Counted from the stretch's first letter, positions 12,362 to 25,250 are shown. The stretch is DNA of 64,000 bases from Polyporus tsugae (GCA_024305745.1 JAHRBS010000014.1:2487501-2551500), one strand, 5' to 3'. Notes: generated by a model not told the origin, from the sequence alone. Made by a program: numbers and translations.

Positions 12362-13764
12362 GTCTCGACGCCAAGAGCTGGTGCTGCAGAAACGGGGAGA
12401 ACGTCCCCGGCACCTTATAGGATGACCCGGTGCCGCACATACCGTACGCGTCTCTTAGGAATAGGCATAGCTCCGGACGGCTATTACAGGGACGTCCTGG
12501 CAGCAACCGTCCAACCACGCAACCTCTGTCCTCGCATCTAGCGCAACATCGGGTTTGGGGCCACATTTCCTAGCGACGCACCGCTCTCGGACGCATGTTC
12601 GGGAGATGCGGTGCATGGGGGCGGGGGGGAGGATCATGGCCGACCAGTGCGGACAGTCGGGGCAAGCACAGGCCCGTACGGCGCACGTCGGGCACCATCT
12701 TCGTCGATAAAGTGCGCGTGCGCGACCAACAGATGTCGGGGCCTGCGCACCCAATGGGTGAGCGACGTTAGGAGAGAAGGAGCGGTGCAAGCACTTACCG
12801 TATGCGCGGGGCGATGTCCATCGAAGAAGGCGGTTATTTGTCTCCATGCCGCCAGGGCCGGGGATGGATCCGAGTCGGGACTTCTTGGGTTGTGGGCGAT
12901 GGCGAAGGGGGATCATGAACGCTATCGGAAACGCGAAAGATTCCGCACGACGTGAGCCCTCGGAGGCCTATATTGACGCAACGGCTACGCAAGTACAAGA
13001 AACCTCTACAGGACGGAGAGGTACGACGCAGGGTAAACGTCAACATGGTTAGGCATGGTATGGGCGAAGGGCGACGCACCATTGCATGCAGCATCCATAC
13101 TACAGCGGAACTGCCACATCTAATTGGCGTCTGAACTTTCAAGTTGGCGAATTGACGACGGGGTTGGTTCGGACAACGCTAGCGCTGTGTGCCATTTGGC
13201 TGGACCTGGACTGCGAGATGGATCCGACATAAGTTGTCATTGATCCGAGTAGATACGGCGGCGGGACTCACTCGTGTCGTACGAAGGGTATATGCTATTA
13301 TGCGCCTGCCACCAAGGGACAACCCGGCGAGGTCGCCGTCATCGACAGCGACGTGTCCAAGCCTCTTCAACCTCCGGTCACCGTCTCTGAGAGGAACATG
13401 CGAGATGATGTATGCGGGTCTGAAATACCTCGTCAGGATTAACGGTGCATATCAGTACCCATCAATCAACATCGCTCAGCCGTCAGGTCTCCGGGTTCGT
13501 TGGTTGGCGGTGACAGTCAGGGAGAAGGATGGAGTAGGCGCCTAATTTTCCTATCTAGTCGATTTACAATTTGTTCTCTTGCCTAATTGAGCACTCAACG
13601 CCTCCCAGTAAGTAAAGCGGGAAGTGACGGCGGACGTCTCTTGTTGCAGCGACTATCTACCGTGAGGCTGTGAGGAACAAATATCCAAGACTAACATTGT
13701 ATAAAGTAGGTTCAATGTTCCCAATCTCGCACCCGAGTCGTGACATCAGCATTCGCACTTCCCG
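12362..13764. other. Intergenic between two 7TM genes
   Basis: About 1.4 kb. Open frames on both strands are short and carry no motif I recognise. The end near 12362 must contain the promoter of 7TM paralogue 1. Confidence 0.5.
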
Positions 13765-15117
13765 TCATGGGCTATTCATATGAGTATGGGTGACAGGGGT
13801 CGCAAAGGGATGATGCCGAATAGCAAACTCGATGCGGGGTTGAGCGATGAACCTGTGCTCCTCCGATGAGTCTGTCTCTCCACTGGTGGTCTCCAAGTCG
13901 CTCCTGCTGCTAAACCGAACTTTCAACTCAGGCGGAACCGACAACGATCCGATTGGGTTGGGGTGGACGGGCTTGGGGGGGAGTGGGAGGTGGCCGGCAG
14001 TGATAGACGTGCTGTACGAGTTGGTGTGGGAATGCATGCTGTCGGAGTTGGTTACCGTCGACGTGTCTCCCATTCGTTGTGTTCCCGAGGCCCAGATGGT
14101 GGAGAAAAGGACGCCGAGGATGGAGATGTAGCTGTTCACGGTGACGACGTATGAGCCCTCCATGTAGTTGGGGTCGCGGAAGATGAGGATGAGCTGAGCG
14201 ATGTCGAAGATGACGGGGAACACGAAGTTGGACAGGGCGATCCAGAACAGCATCCGAAGACGCACTGCGTAGGAACCTGTGGATGCGTCAGTGGGTGACA
14301 GTGAAAACTTGAATATTCTGGAAGACAAACTTTGAGAGAGCGTTATACGAGGCCCGTTCGAATTCCTTCGGAGTTGCTTTCCAGAGAACTTGACTCCCAC
14401 ATGAATTTTCAGGAGGAAGAGGGTCGAGATGTAACTGACAATGGTGTCAGCGGTGACCTGAGGTGAGATGCGCTTTGAAAGCGGTTGAACGTACACGTCA
14501 TCGACGAGCTGGAGGAATAACTCCGACTTTGCAAATGGTGATGCCCAAACCGCAGCGGATTGGCCCCCGATGGTTTTTGGAATGCTTCCAGTGTCCCGCT
14601 GGAGTGCATAGATCAAGCAGCAGGCGTTTGCAACCCGCGCAACTTTCATAGCGAGCGCCGGCCCATACATCCCGACGCGGACGGGCACTGACTGTTGCTG
14701 TGGTGGGTACACTGCGAGGACCCGGAGGAAAAGAATGGTCTGGACGCATATCGGGCCAACGATGCACAGGGCAGTTGTGACCGATACCAGTGTTGGACTT
14801 GGTTGCGTAAGCACGAGCTCATTGATCTAGCATCCGAGGCCGTTGAGTATGCAGGATGGCGAGAATGGATGGCTACTTACTGTCACGTAGATATAGACCA
14901 CGCCCTGGGTGAGGCCAAGGACTATTGCGCAGAAATTGAGGATAAAGTTGGGGCGTCGCCTAAGGGCAGGAGTAGAGAAGACAAAAAGCACAACAGCAGT
15001 CGGTATAAGAGACGATGAAAAGATAGTTGAAATAAGCAACATCTTCAAGCATGGGATAATAACAGCGACCGGAACCGACTTAAGTCCACCGGGGAAAGGG
15101 TCTGCGGGGGTGGACAT
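13765..15117 (-). CDS. 7TM receptor-like membrane protein, paralogue 2
   Basis: Exon 1 starts at 15117 (MSTPADPFPG) and carries TM1 SLIPTAVVLFVF and TM2 PNFILNFCAIVLGLTQGVVY. An intron beginning GTAAGT joins it to TM3 IVGPICVQTILFLRVLAVYP, TM4 MYGPALAMKVARVANA and the family motif ELFLQLVDDV (here SELF for VEWF). A later segment gives ISTLFLLKIH. The final exon has RLRMLFWIALSNFVFPVIFD and SYISILGVLFSTIWASG, followed by a Ser/Thr/Pro-rich tail of roughly 120 residues that ends at 13765. It lies in the same orientation as paralogue 1, suggesting an old tandem duplication. Function unknown. The open frame runs across at least two likely introns, so intron ends are not certain. Confidence 0.8.
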
Positions 15118-18017
15118 GGTGTAATGGTGTACAAAGGAACAAGGGTCGCTCCCAGTCGCTTATAACCTCAGTGTGGTGAGACGATCCGGCACGTACTCTT
15201 GCAAAGCAAGAGCTGTGGAATTCGCGACCTTTCTGCTGGTATCAATTCATACCAGTACTTTCGTCTCAAGTGCTGCTACAGTAATGTCCCCAGAAACAGC
15301 GGAGCCCAGGGGGTGGGTGGAGACTGAGGCGAAATGTCGCGATGAAGAAGGGGGCAAATGTTGATCACAATCGCGCACCTCGATGGAAGAACAAAGACGG
15401 CATCGTATTAATTGTTTGACGCTCCTCCCGATGGAGGGCAAGTAGTTGAAGATTCGATATCCACCACATCGGCGACGATCGTGCCTGGCTAGGATCCGCC
15501 GCCCTTTTCCCCCCACACGGAGTTGCGATGGACTCGCCGTTCATCGCATCGATCATGTTAAGACCTATTCAGTATTCTGACAGAAGCAGTGGAGAACACA
15601 CCTTAGTCACCCCTAGATACTGTCAGCAAAGCAAGGATCCACCAGCGTAAGGTAGGCTTTGTTCAAGGCAGTGAACGGACCCGGGCTCAGCCAGTAGCCA
15701 GTAGTAACGGGCCGCCGCCGGGTCTCCAAGCGTCGAAGTTTTCTAGTCATTTCCACAGGGGCATAACCCAATCATTCGCAAGAATAGTTAAATGAGCAAA
15801 GGAAATTAGCGAGGAGGATGTGAGATAGACTTTGAGGGATGATAATAGTACTGTATACAAAGTAGTTGTCACTGGTGGTTTCAAGGCATTCGACCGTGGT
15901 ACGGCTCCCGGGCGTCGATATTTCCTTATTAGAAACCGAGCGCTAAAAGCCCTGGCTGAGCGAGGGAAGGCTCCCGTTGCCTGTTCTCGCTCTATCTAAT
16001 TTTTATACGTTCAATCATACACTCCTCGTCGGCTTACAATAGGCCAGCAAGAATAGCGACTTCCATCCCACGCCAACGAAGAGGCTCTGTTGCGTATCAA
16101 GAGGGAAAGAAGTTCGGTTTCCATTTTGCAAGCTATATGAGAGCCGGGCGGGGCAGGGCCGAACGATCGAAATTTGGTGCGTCGTCACATCTTCCTCACT
16201 GTGTATAGACACTGAAACGCCATGTCAGACCTCCCTCCAAATGATCATCTAACCTCGGCCAGGGTGACATGAACTTTTCGCCGCGAGCATGGACACGCGA
16301 GGCGACGGAAGGAGCGCTGTCCTTGGTCCAAGGGAACCATTTTGCCGGCCCGAAGGGGAGGCTGAGGATAAGGAAGGCGATTTATGGTATGTCTCGTCGT
16401 ATTTGGAAGAGAGGCTGTCGTCATGGCCGCGGATCCGCCATGGCCGCACACGGTGTGCCTGTTTCCTCTTTTTCCTTGCGTTCTATCGCCCATGATTCAC
16501 AGCTGGCTTTCTCACTGCCGCGTGGATTACGCTCCTCTAGCCCTGTTAAACGTTTTGTAGAGCTGGCCAATACGCTGCGTCCAGAGCCGTCATCGAGTGG
16601 GGCAACGAAGTCATCATCTCCGATTCCTGCCACCTATCGCCTGACAAACCCCTCTTGAATACCCAAGCCCGGAACTCACTCCGAACCTCAAGAACGGGGC
16701 AGCCTTTAAGGACCATCGACTTTGACGAGGTACGGTACATCTTCCTCAGGCACACGCTCCGATCGAGATGCTAACGCTGCATGTAGGCAGGCGTTGACAC
16801 CGAAGACGAGGATGATTGAGTTCGACATGCCTAAGAATTCTCTCGGGAAAGTATCCCCTCTCATGGAGACCTCAAAGATTGCGGAGTAACCTGACCTCGC
16901 CGTCTTGTCCGACAACGTCGTACGTCTCTCTTTCTCGGTTTCCTCGGAGGTGATCTTGTTTTGCTGACTTGACGGATAGTTTCGCCTTCTATAGCTTGGA
17001 ACATGTCGCCTTAGCGATGTTCCAAAGGATATTGGAGCGTGCGCTCCCCTTCGGTTCTGCGGGCAGTACGTCGGTTCCTTGTTCCCGACCAAGAGTTCGT
17101 GTCTGATTGAGCTTTATCTCAGTGCTGTTTGCCGCGACGGCTGGGAAGTAGGATGCTTTATTGACCGGGATTCTTCGATTGGACCTACGGCGGCAGCGAC
17201 TGCTTGCAACCCCTGCTGGAACCCGCGTCTGCAATAAGCCGCCGCGGTTTGGCTCCAGCAAGCCTGTGGGTGCCTCTTCTGTGAGCCACAGCTCAAGGAG
17301 GACGAGGAGCGGTGTAAGGCGCTTGTCGACGCTTTATTGCGCACTTCTAGAGGGTCTGCACGGTTACTTAACACTCCCCGCACACGGCGCAGAGCATCTC
17401 GGAGGTCTGGGAGCCGGAAGACTACACACTCCCGTCTGCTATCGAGGGCCGGGTCGAGGACGGGACTTGAAGTGCGTAATGTTTGAGTGCCCCTCGCCCC
17501 ATTTGTCCTTATCGATTCGTTTCGTAGGACTTCACGGTCATCGTCCACGAGATCGGCGTGCCGTCCATCCCGCTCAGTGAAGTACGTGTTCTTTCGTTCC
17601 ATTTCTGCGTGCATTATCTCAACGCAAATCATTTAGGCCTAATTCTCTTTCGGAGAACATGTCGGGATTAGGGAAGACTGTGAGCTGTCCTCGTTTTGCA
17701 CGGATTCCGACACCGTTCGACGTGCGGGGGAACGCCTGCTGCGAATTCGTGAATGCGGCCTCGTCCAGGGCCGAGTTCTGTTTGCCGCAACATTCATGGT
17801 TGGCACCAGTGTATTGGTAAGGGGCCTCGTGAGTCGTACATTTCGTGGCGCCGGACAGGTAGCCCTCTTCGCATGTCTAGAGATGAGTGGGATCCACTCT
17901 GTCCTACGACGAAGGGTCGCAATCGCAAGGGGCTCTATCACATTACATTCACCTTACAGTTCCACTATTATGCTATCGTACTTGATCTTTCAGCCCATAG
18001 ATATTATATATACAGTA
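15118..18017. other. Unresolved interval with coding-like fragments
   Basis: Plus-strand fragments between about 16260 and 17960 look translated but change frame. They include EVIISDSCHLSPDKPLLNTQ (about 16600-16660), RTIDFDEVRYIFLRHTL (about 16720-16770), KTRMIEFDMPKNSLGKVSPL (about 16800-16860), EVWEPEDYTLPSAIEG (about 17400-17450), DFTVIVHEIGVPSIPLSE (about 17530-17580) and RIPTPFDVRGNACCEFVNAA (about 17700-17765). They could be exons of one multi-exon gene or a decayed one. I do not recognise the family. 15118-16250 shows nothing. Confidence 0.35.
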
Positions 18018-19500
18018 TCAAACATTCCGCTGAGCTGTCCATTGGTCTTCTGGGAGCTCGGAAAGAACGTCGGAAGGATGCAGAGTGATGTCGCTGGTGA
18101 TCATGGTTCCCAACTTGGTCCCGCTCGCGCCGGTTTTGGAGGAGAGCTCGCAGAGTTCTAGGAGAAACCTGGAGACAAGGATCGAGGTGATACTATGTGG
18201 AAACGTTCAGCAGAACGGATAGTAACCATGTGGGGGTGCCACGTACGGGTCTCTGAAGGCCCTAACGAGACTGAGCACTGCTGCTGTCGTGGTGCCATCC
18301 TGGGTCTATTCCAGGTGAGACTTGTCTACAGTTCGGATGCGAAACAATGGGAAGAAGACATACCTTCGTAACATATGCCGCAAGTACTATCACGTTTAGG
18401 ACGAGGGGGATGCTAGACCTCAAGTTCAGCAACGAAACCGTCTGGCCTGTGCTTGCACTGGCACGTACGAGAAGCACACGACGCCTACATAGTACCCCAA
18501 TATCCCTGCGTATCAGCCATTGGGAGCAATGGTAAGGAAAACGAAAAAGCCTCACTATTACGGAGCAAAATCTCCACGAGGGACTTGGACGGGGCCAAGC
18601 CTGGAGTTTGGAGAGCCGTCATGGACTTCATAAGAGTTAGCATGATGATTATGGCTTCCGCGAGGAGCGACGCTGCTCTCGCTATGATCTCCGCTATGGC
18701 CACTGGTTAAAGGGTTGCCTTCTTGACAAGCACATGATCAAAACGCACTGCCAACGTCTCGGGTCTTAGCACAAACTATCGGGCGGCGGGCAGTCCACGG
18801 GACATGCTCACCCAATCTTCAAGGCCTGGCTGGAAGGTATTTCAAAGTCGCAGGACGAGGTAATTGCCGTGGCGGTCCAGGGGTACTGAACACGGCTTAA
18901 CGTGAGCAGCGCCAGCTTTAGACCTCCAAAAAGGCTACTCACGATTGTCACACCAACAAACCCGGTGCTGAGAATCAGTACCAGCCCTCCGACAGCGATA
19001 TTCCGTCCGGATAATGCATATGCGCGGAAGCCAGAAAATACTGGTAAGCCGCAAGCAAGGAAGACGGTGAGCTTGGCACACGAATTAATAGTTGGGGAAC
19101 ATAGAACATACCTATCCAGGAAATATACGGAAGCACCAGCGTTACTTGAAACAGTGTTACTACAGCACGACAACTGGGAACACGGTTCAGTCTACAGTGG
19201 CTAGTGCTGGGCCAGAGAGACAAAACATCCTCACGTCTGCGGAACATGAGGGTGTTATCTCGTTGTAAGAATGGGAGAATTACTCACCTGATTATACAAC
19301 GGAAAGAAGGAGATTATGTTCGAGATCGCGTTCAGGATTTCGGGGTAGCGATTCAGGACGTAAAGAGATGTTAACAAGTTGGGCCGACAGCGCCATACGG
19401 CGTTCACTTCTCGGCCCGAGGTGACAAGGAGCTCATAAACCAACAAGGCTGATAAGAAATTGCGGCCGTCAGCTCGACCTCTTACACGGACAGAGCTCAC
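18018..19500 (-). CDS. DUF6533-type multi-pass membrane protein, second copy
   Basis: Minus-strand exons give the full DUF6533 layout. The core LSALLVYELLVTSGREVNAV followed by LLTSLYVLNRYP is at about 19460-19330. Membrane segments follow around 19230-19060. The hallmark FSGFRAYALSGRN is at about 19040-19000, IIARAASLLAEAIIIMLTL at about 18690-18630 and SSIPLVLNVIVLAAYVT at about 18400-18360. The C-terminal TSILVSRFLLELCELSSKTG leads to a tail ending QWTAQRNV with TGA at 18018. The order and spacing match the gene at 2.5-4.1 kb, though the two proteins are not close copies. The true first exon is uncertain: the frame just before the core is weak and a start nearer 19550 is possible. Function of the family is unknown. 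Confidence 0.72.
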
Positions 19501-19619
19501 ACGGCATACCAGCTATTGAGACCTGACATCGCTCAACGATTTGCCTGACTCAGTCGATGTTAGTGAGGGCTCTTCTGGGAAAGAGAATGAAGGCCTTACT
19601 GTGATACAAGGCTGCTAAT

Positions 19620-20530
19620 TAAAGACGTTCCCATTGCATAGATGGTGAGGGGGGATACGAGTGCCGCAGCAATATACTGCTATTCGAGCAGTATATGTAT
19701 TCCCCGGGTATCACCCTCTGGTCCGGGGCCGTTTTCACGGGAAGATGCTGTTTCGTGTCCTCTGCTGGCATCGGATTATATCGCAGTCGGGAGGGACAGC
19801 AATAAGGTCCACACACCTCCGAGAACGGGCGGTGTGGTTGAGCCCTCCAAGTGGTTTTCACGTCAAGGGCTTGTATTCTGGTGCCATCCGCTCGCAGCGC
19901 GGTACAGCCTCACGCTGAACCCAATCCACGTTCTTGATCATCATGGTGATAGTACGAAGGCGCCGGCGCGCCGCGGGCTATCTAAACCGCAGAGAGACTG
20001 GTTGGTGACCCTTGTACAGCAGTCCAGGGCCCGCAATATGAGTGCGGTTTGGATCACCCCTACCACGATAGTGTGTCTTGTCGCAAGGATACCAACCTTC
20101 GATCTTGTCCCACTGCGCGAGAGAAGCATCAGCGCACCCCCGAACCCGTGGAGTATAAAGATAAAGAGACCAGCAGCCACAAGCCAAGACTAGTTTACAT
20201 TCAAGGCTGTTCATGCGGAGAAGGAAAAGGACGCACTCGTCCGTTCTCGCTGCCCGTGCTGGCGTAACCATCTCAAGCTCCAGAGTCGAAATGATTTGAA
20301 TGAACAGGCGGTGATGGGTGGGGCTATGGTGTGAACTACATCGTAGCATGGATAAGTGCCGCAGTTGATACGTTGACAGTTGCAGTCTCAAAGCGCACGC
20401 CCGAAGGCAGCCCCGTGAGAGACATGGTCAGTGGGTTTGCCAAGACCGTTCGGACCAGTAGGTTCGGACGTTGTAAGTCGCAATCCGGAGTGTTAGTCTG
20501 TGTACAAATCGTCATTTTCAACGTCAAAGC
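19620..20530 (-). pseudogene. Fragment of a membrane protein, family uncertain
   Basis: A minus-strand segment at about 20190-20040 reads GLFIFILHGFGGALMLLSRS and then GILATRHTIVVGVIQTALIL, which looks like two membrane helices of a basidiomycete 7TM-like protein. An upstream piece at about 20420-20340 (MSLTGLPSGVRFETATVNVS) resembles an N-terminus. No later helices could be joined, and the tail near 19860-19620 is not hydrophobic. A truncated gene is the simplest reading, but this is weakly supported. Confidence 0.35.
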
Positions 20531-20556
20531 GCCACAGACGTATCATTTACTTGCCG

Positions 20557-20790
20557 TCATTCGGACTGCGAAGCCTCGATCATGTCCGCATACTTCTCCG
20601 CGACCATCACGGTGGCACGATCGTGTGCGAGCCGGTGTTGATCTGAGAAGATAGACACGTCGCAAACGCGCGAGCCATCCATGCCGCGCACCCTCAGCTG
20701 TCTATCGATGACGCCTGGCGAGGGGCTGGGTTGGCAAGGCAGCTGAGGTCGAGGTCGCGCCGCATTCGCAGGTGGTTCGTCGTGAGCCGA
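20557..20790 (-). pseudogene. C-terminal relic of a GMC oxidoreductase
   Basis: The minus strand reads VIDRQLRVRGMDGSRVCDVS and then, after a damaged stretch, ATVMVAEKYADMIEASQSE with a stop at 20557. This is the C-terminal end of a GMC enzyme and parallels the neighbour (VVDADLKVHGVRGLRVCDAS, then VMVAEKCADMIKASWFH). The segment holding the second active-site His (SHT in the neighbour) is disrupted, and a frame change precedes VIDRQ. Nothing of the FAD-binding half is present. It lies 0.3 kb downstream of the complete GMC gene in the same orientation, as expected for a decayed tandem copy. Confidence 0.82.
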
Positions 20791-21058
20791 ACGCTGTATT
20801 TGCCGAAAAGTAACACCGGAAGAATGGCCAACGAAGAGAAAGCATTAGTTCGGAATCATCTTCGGGATCCAGCATTGGGTTTGTGAACCACAGTGGAAAT
20901 TGGATACACAACATACGTATCGCTGACAGTCGCTGGGAAGGTGCGCACGACACCAACGCATTGTCGCGGCACACTATTACAAAACAGAGAGGAACAAGTC
21001 AATAGCTATCCCGAGATGCCAAATGTCGGATCGCCGTTATAGTACAACCACATACCCC

Positions 21059-23162
21059 TCAGTGAAACCAGGAAGCCTTGATCATGTCCGCGCACTTCTC
21101 CGCCACCATGACAGTCGGCGCCATCGTGTGCGATCCAATGATCTCCGGAAAGACAGACGCGTCGCACACCCGCAACCCTCGCACGCCATGAACCTTCAGG
21201 TCGGCATCCACAACGCTCGGCCGTGCACCGTGAGACTCCGCGCCCATGCGGCACGTCGAGGTATAGTGGTAGCACGATATCACATGCTTCCGGATGAACT
21301 TGTCGATATCCTCGTCGCTCGTGCTTTCCGGGACCGTCAGATCCGCGAACGGGTACCCCTGCTTGCGGACGTCCTCCGCGATGCGTAGGGCGAAACGTAC
21401 GCCCGCGCGCATAGGCGCGAAGTCCTCAGGGTTCGTGAAGAACCCCAGGTCGATGGCAGGAGCCGTGTGCGGGTCGCTGGAGACCAGGCGGACGGTCCCC
21501 TGCGACTTCGGGCGGATGAGGGTGACGAGGTAGCTGAACGCGCCGCGGCCGGGCATGATGACCCACGCACAGTCACTGGGAATGTGCATGAACTCGATGT
21601 CCGGACGGTTGTCGGGGTCGGAGATGTCGTGGTTGCGTGGGTCGTCCTTCGTGATCGTGAGGGTCTCGTCGAGGAGCCGGGTGGGGAAGAAGGTGGAGAC
21701 GTTCTGAAAGGAGAACGACAAGAGGCCTGTGCCCCAGATCATGTACCTGACGAGCTCTGTGACGACTCTCAACGGACTGTGTTGCATGTGATGAAGGGAA
21801 TCCTTGAGGGGGACTTCCCATCCCATGGGGAGACAGACGTGGTCTTGCTGCAGGGGGGGGTCAGATCAGCGTCCTCAAACTTATGACGGAATACGTGCCA
21901 GATAGTCTCCGACTGCAGGTAGGTCGTGAACGACGGTGATGTCGTTTTTAACTAAATGCTCCTTCGGACCAACGCCACTATGAGAGAGGTGAGCTCTTTT
22001 TAATGGCGAGTGATTAATCCTCACATACCTGAGCATCAGTAAGTGGGGAGAGACGAGCGCACCAGCACACAGGATGACTTCCCGTGTAGCCTTCGCGAAG
22101 TATCCCTGTCCGACCGCCGTCGAGTCCGATGACTCGAAGTGTACACCGGTGGCGCGAACGTCGCCACTAGCCAACTTCTCGAACTCGATTCGCGTCACGA
22201 GAGCATTTGTGCATATCTTGAGTCGTGCCTTCCGCTCCTGAACAAGATGGGACGGGAGGAAGGCGCGGTCTGTCGAGTGTCGATATGAACTCGAATCTTT
22301 CATGTGGTCTAACAGGCCGGTGCAAGCTGCGGGCGCATTTGGAGAGTTGAAATCTTGGACATGTTCTATGCCGGCTGCTTGGAGCGCACGATCAACGCTG
22401 ATGCTTCGTCAGCTCAGACGTACTCAATCCGTGAAAAAACGCACAATGTCGTTGGCTGGAAGAAGTCGGTTGCCTTGATATTCTGCCACAGACCTGGTGA
22501 AGGATGGGACGATTTCAGCATCGAGGTTCAGGGGGCACAGAAATAATCATTACCGGCCTTTCCCCGGTACGTCGCGGCATGAGTGTGGGATAATTCGGAT
22601 TTCACGAAATAGAGCTCCACGTCCTCGTAGCCCCAGCCAGGATTTCCGAGCTCTTGCCATCGGTTATAGTCTCCGGGAGTACCTGGGAGGCGGTCATTTA
22701 GACGACAATGAACAGACCTTCTTTACGACTTCACTGACCTCGCGTGTAAAGCATCCCGTTCACGCGGGTCGCACCGCCGAGTGCTTCGCCTCGAACGATC
22801 CGTAGAGAACGGTTGTCTACATTGGGCTGCGGAACGGAAGCCCATACCACGCCTTTGAAGTCCTTGCTCGTCGGATTCCCGGACATCAAGGGCACACGAG
22901 ACGACCAGGTCTCGGCGACGGGACCCTTCTCGAGGACAAGTACTGAGACATCTCGGTCCTCGCTCAGCCGTGAAGCCAGGACACATCCGGATGTTCCACC
23001 TGTCACCATTGTCAGCGAAAAATGTGCATAAGAAAAAAAACTGCAGACAATCCCACCGCCAATGATGATGTAGTCGTACGTGTAGGCTTCCAATGCAATG
23101 TTGGACTCCATTGGTGTCGGTGCGCCCACATCTTGACTTGTTACCGTCGGTGTTCCAGGCAT
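21059..23162 (-). CDS. GMC oxidoreductase, second complete copy
   Basis: Minus-strand exons follow the GMC order. The start at 23162 (MPGTPTVTSQDVG) leads to the FAD fold YDYIIIGGGTSGCVLASRL, which is split by an intron starting GTGGGATTG. Signature 1 is RGEALGGATRVNGMLYTRG. DYNRWQELGNPGWGYEDVEL comes at about 22670 and DRALQAAGIEHVQDFNSP at about 22400. Signature 2 is REVILCAGALVSPHLLMLR, followed by SGVGP. The C-terminal half ends with the catalytic His in CYHYTSTCRMG, the second His in GSHTMAPTVMVAEK, and stop at 21059. The protein is divergent from the 5.1-kb GMC gene (different residues around both His), so the two are not a recent duplication. An FAD alcohol oxidase or dehydrogenase is expected; the substrate is unknown and no signal peptide is evident. 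Confidence 0.9.
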
Positions 23163-24026
23163 TTGTCGAGAGAAACTGACACTATAAATCGGAGGTGGTG
23201 GTGGTGGCGGACTGGCCGCTGGCGAGGCATGGTCGTCGCAGATGTGACACCAGCTTATGTAATGTATGTCACAGCAAACTAGTCAACCGTGACCAACCAA
23301 CCACCAACATCCTCCTCCTCCCCAGTCACCCCTTCCCCACCCTACGCCTGACACTGCCAACGTGGCAGTGAGTATAGTGAGCGCTTTTCATGTTGGGCGT
23401 TGGTTATCACCGTAATTCCGGTCATTCAAATTTCAGGAGACACGCAGATCCCGCTGATTCAGACCAGTCGGCATCACTGGTCCGAGTCGCCGGACGCCGG
23501 CTCCTACTTCTTGCTTTCTCCGCTCGGTGGCCGGTGGGCTCTCTGTGGCTCTATTCTCGAACTGGGTTTCAGTCTGAGGTGCTACGAAGACTGCGAAGTT
23601 TCATCGCGGCGCCTCAACCGATCCAGTCGGACAATGCCAGCCCAGTGGCCGTTAGCTAGACACAATCGGACCTTGGCAGCTTCTTGATTGGACACCTGAC
23701 GTTGAGAGTCGCCGTCACAGCGTTCGGACTTTCTTCCGGGGCGAATTATGCCCGAGTACGTCGCCCATTGTTGCTCATTCCATATATATTATATATTTCT
23801 AACCATGGGCTCATTGATGTAGGGCGGCTTGTTGAACATTTCAGAGATCTATTTCGGATTAGGGTTCTCGAAGGGACTCTCGAGCGGCGAATCTCTTTAC
23901 GAAGGTCTTTATAGATCTCTCCGATTGGAGATATAAACGTAATACCGTTCGGTATATAAGGACTTATTGGAACCTAATCAGCTTCAGCTGCTGAACTCCC
24001 TCCCAACGACGAAACGCTCACAAACT
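23163..24026. promoter_or_regulatory. Shared upstream region of GMC (-) and 7TM-3 (+)
   Basis: The genes diverge from this 0.86-kb interval. A TATA-like GTATATAAG lies at 23952-23960, about 70 bp before the chosen 7TM-3 start. This argues for the start at 24027 rather than the in-frame ATG at 23967, which would leave almost no leader. A (GGT)n run lies near 23190-23205. Confidence 0.55.
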
Positions 24027-25250
24027 ATGAACTCATCCTGCACTCCGCTGAACGTGCGTGCTTCTGTGCCGCCTACTGAGTCTGCACAATTCTCTAGTGC
24101 CGCAGTGGACGGGCAGCTGAACGACATAATTCTTAACGCCTTCTGGCTCGGTGCACTCGTTCCTATTGGCATCGCTCTCATTTTGACAAGCTCGCACCTC
24201 TGGAAGAAGCCCGTCTTCATCCTGAATGTATGTGCAATCGTCTGTGCATTCGCGTTTGGAGGACTCACTGTGACGGACGCGGTGAGTGATTCAGTGGATG
24301 CACCCCGCTCTTCCAGGCTAACACGGCGCAGAAAGACACCCTCGTCGGACGCCCAGGGAACATGCACCGTATCCAGGCTCTTGTCTTCCTATCCTTCTTC
24401 ATTCCAATCTGCACCCAGTCCATTCTCCTCGTCCGGATTCTCGCTGTCTATCCACCTCGTCTCCTGCCGTGGAAGAAAAACCTCCTCGTTTACGGAGTCC
24501 TCGCCGTCGTGCTGATCGCGCGCATCATTAACATGGGCGTTTGCCTCAATCAAATCATCTCCGAGTTGCGGACGTCCGTGGATGTCTTTATTGGCTGGCA
24601 GTCGACATTCGTGCGCGTGGAGTGGTTCCTTCAGCTCTTCTATGTTATGTGAGTCAGCCATCTCGCGATGCCCGAGGAATATTCTGACCGTCAACCCAGG
24701 TATGCGTCCACTCTCTTCCTCACGCGACTCCGGGAAGGAAGCCCTTTGACTTTGAGACGGAGGATTGGCACATCTGTTCCCTACTCAAACAGCCAGCAGC
24801 GCAGTAAGTCACATACAACGACTTGCACCTGACCCCACCTAATCATGGATTCGCTTGCCCTCGGACTGGACAGGCACATATGCCGACCGTCTTCGTGCAC
24901 TTTTTTGGATCGCGGTGTTCAACTTTGTCTTCCCAACCATCCTCAACATCATCGCAATCATCTTCATCTTTCGCTCGTCGGACTCATTTGCCCTGACGGA
25001 CCTCGTCATAACCAACCTTTACGTGGAGATCGTCTGCGTTCTCCTCGCCACAATATGGTGCTCCGGGAAGTACTGGGAGAGTGGCCACCCTTCTGACGAT
25101 ATTGAGCTAAAGCCTAAGTCCGACTTGGTTGAATCAATGGACTCGGCAACGTTCGCCACTCCGAATCCCAGCATGCTGACTCCTTCCCATGGTGGACATG
25201 GGCATACCCACTCGAGCACGGTCTTTGTCGGGCAGGGAGAAAAAGAGTAG
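24027..25250 (+). CDS. 7TM receptor-like membrane protein, paralogue 3
   Basis: Four exons join in phase: 24027-24281, 24317-24648, 24700-24803 and 24874-25250, giving 355 residues. TM1 is LVPIGIALILTSS, TM2 KPVFILNVCAIVCAFAFGG, TM3 FLSFFIPICTQSILLVRILA and TM4 VYGVLAVVLIARIINMG. The family motif is VRVEWFLQLFYVM, followed by YASTLFLTRLREG. The last pair is LRALFWIAVFNFVFPTILNI and LYVEIVCVLLATIWCSG. The tail is short (about 60 residues) and lacks the Asp/Glu-rich run of paralogues 5-7. The exon pattern (four exons, with the second intron splitting the codon after LQLF) matches the other copies, so the gene structure is ancestral. It is converging with paralogue 4 on the other strand. Confidence 0.87.
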
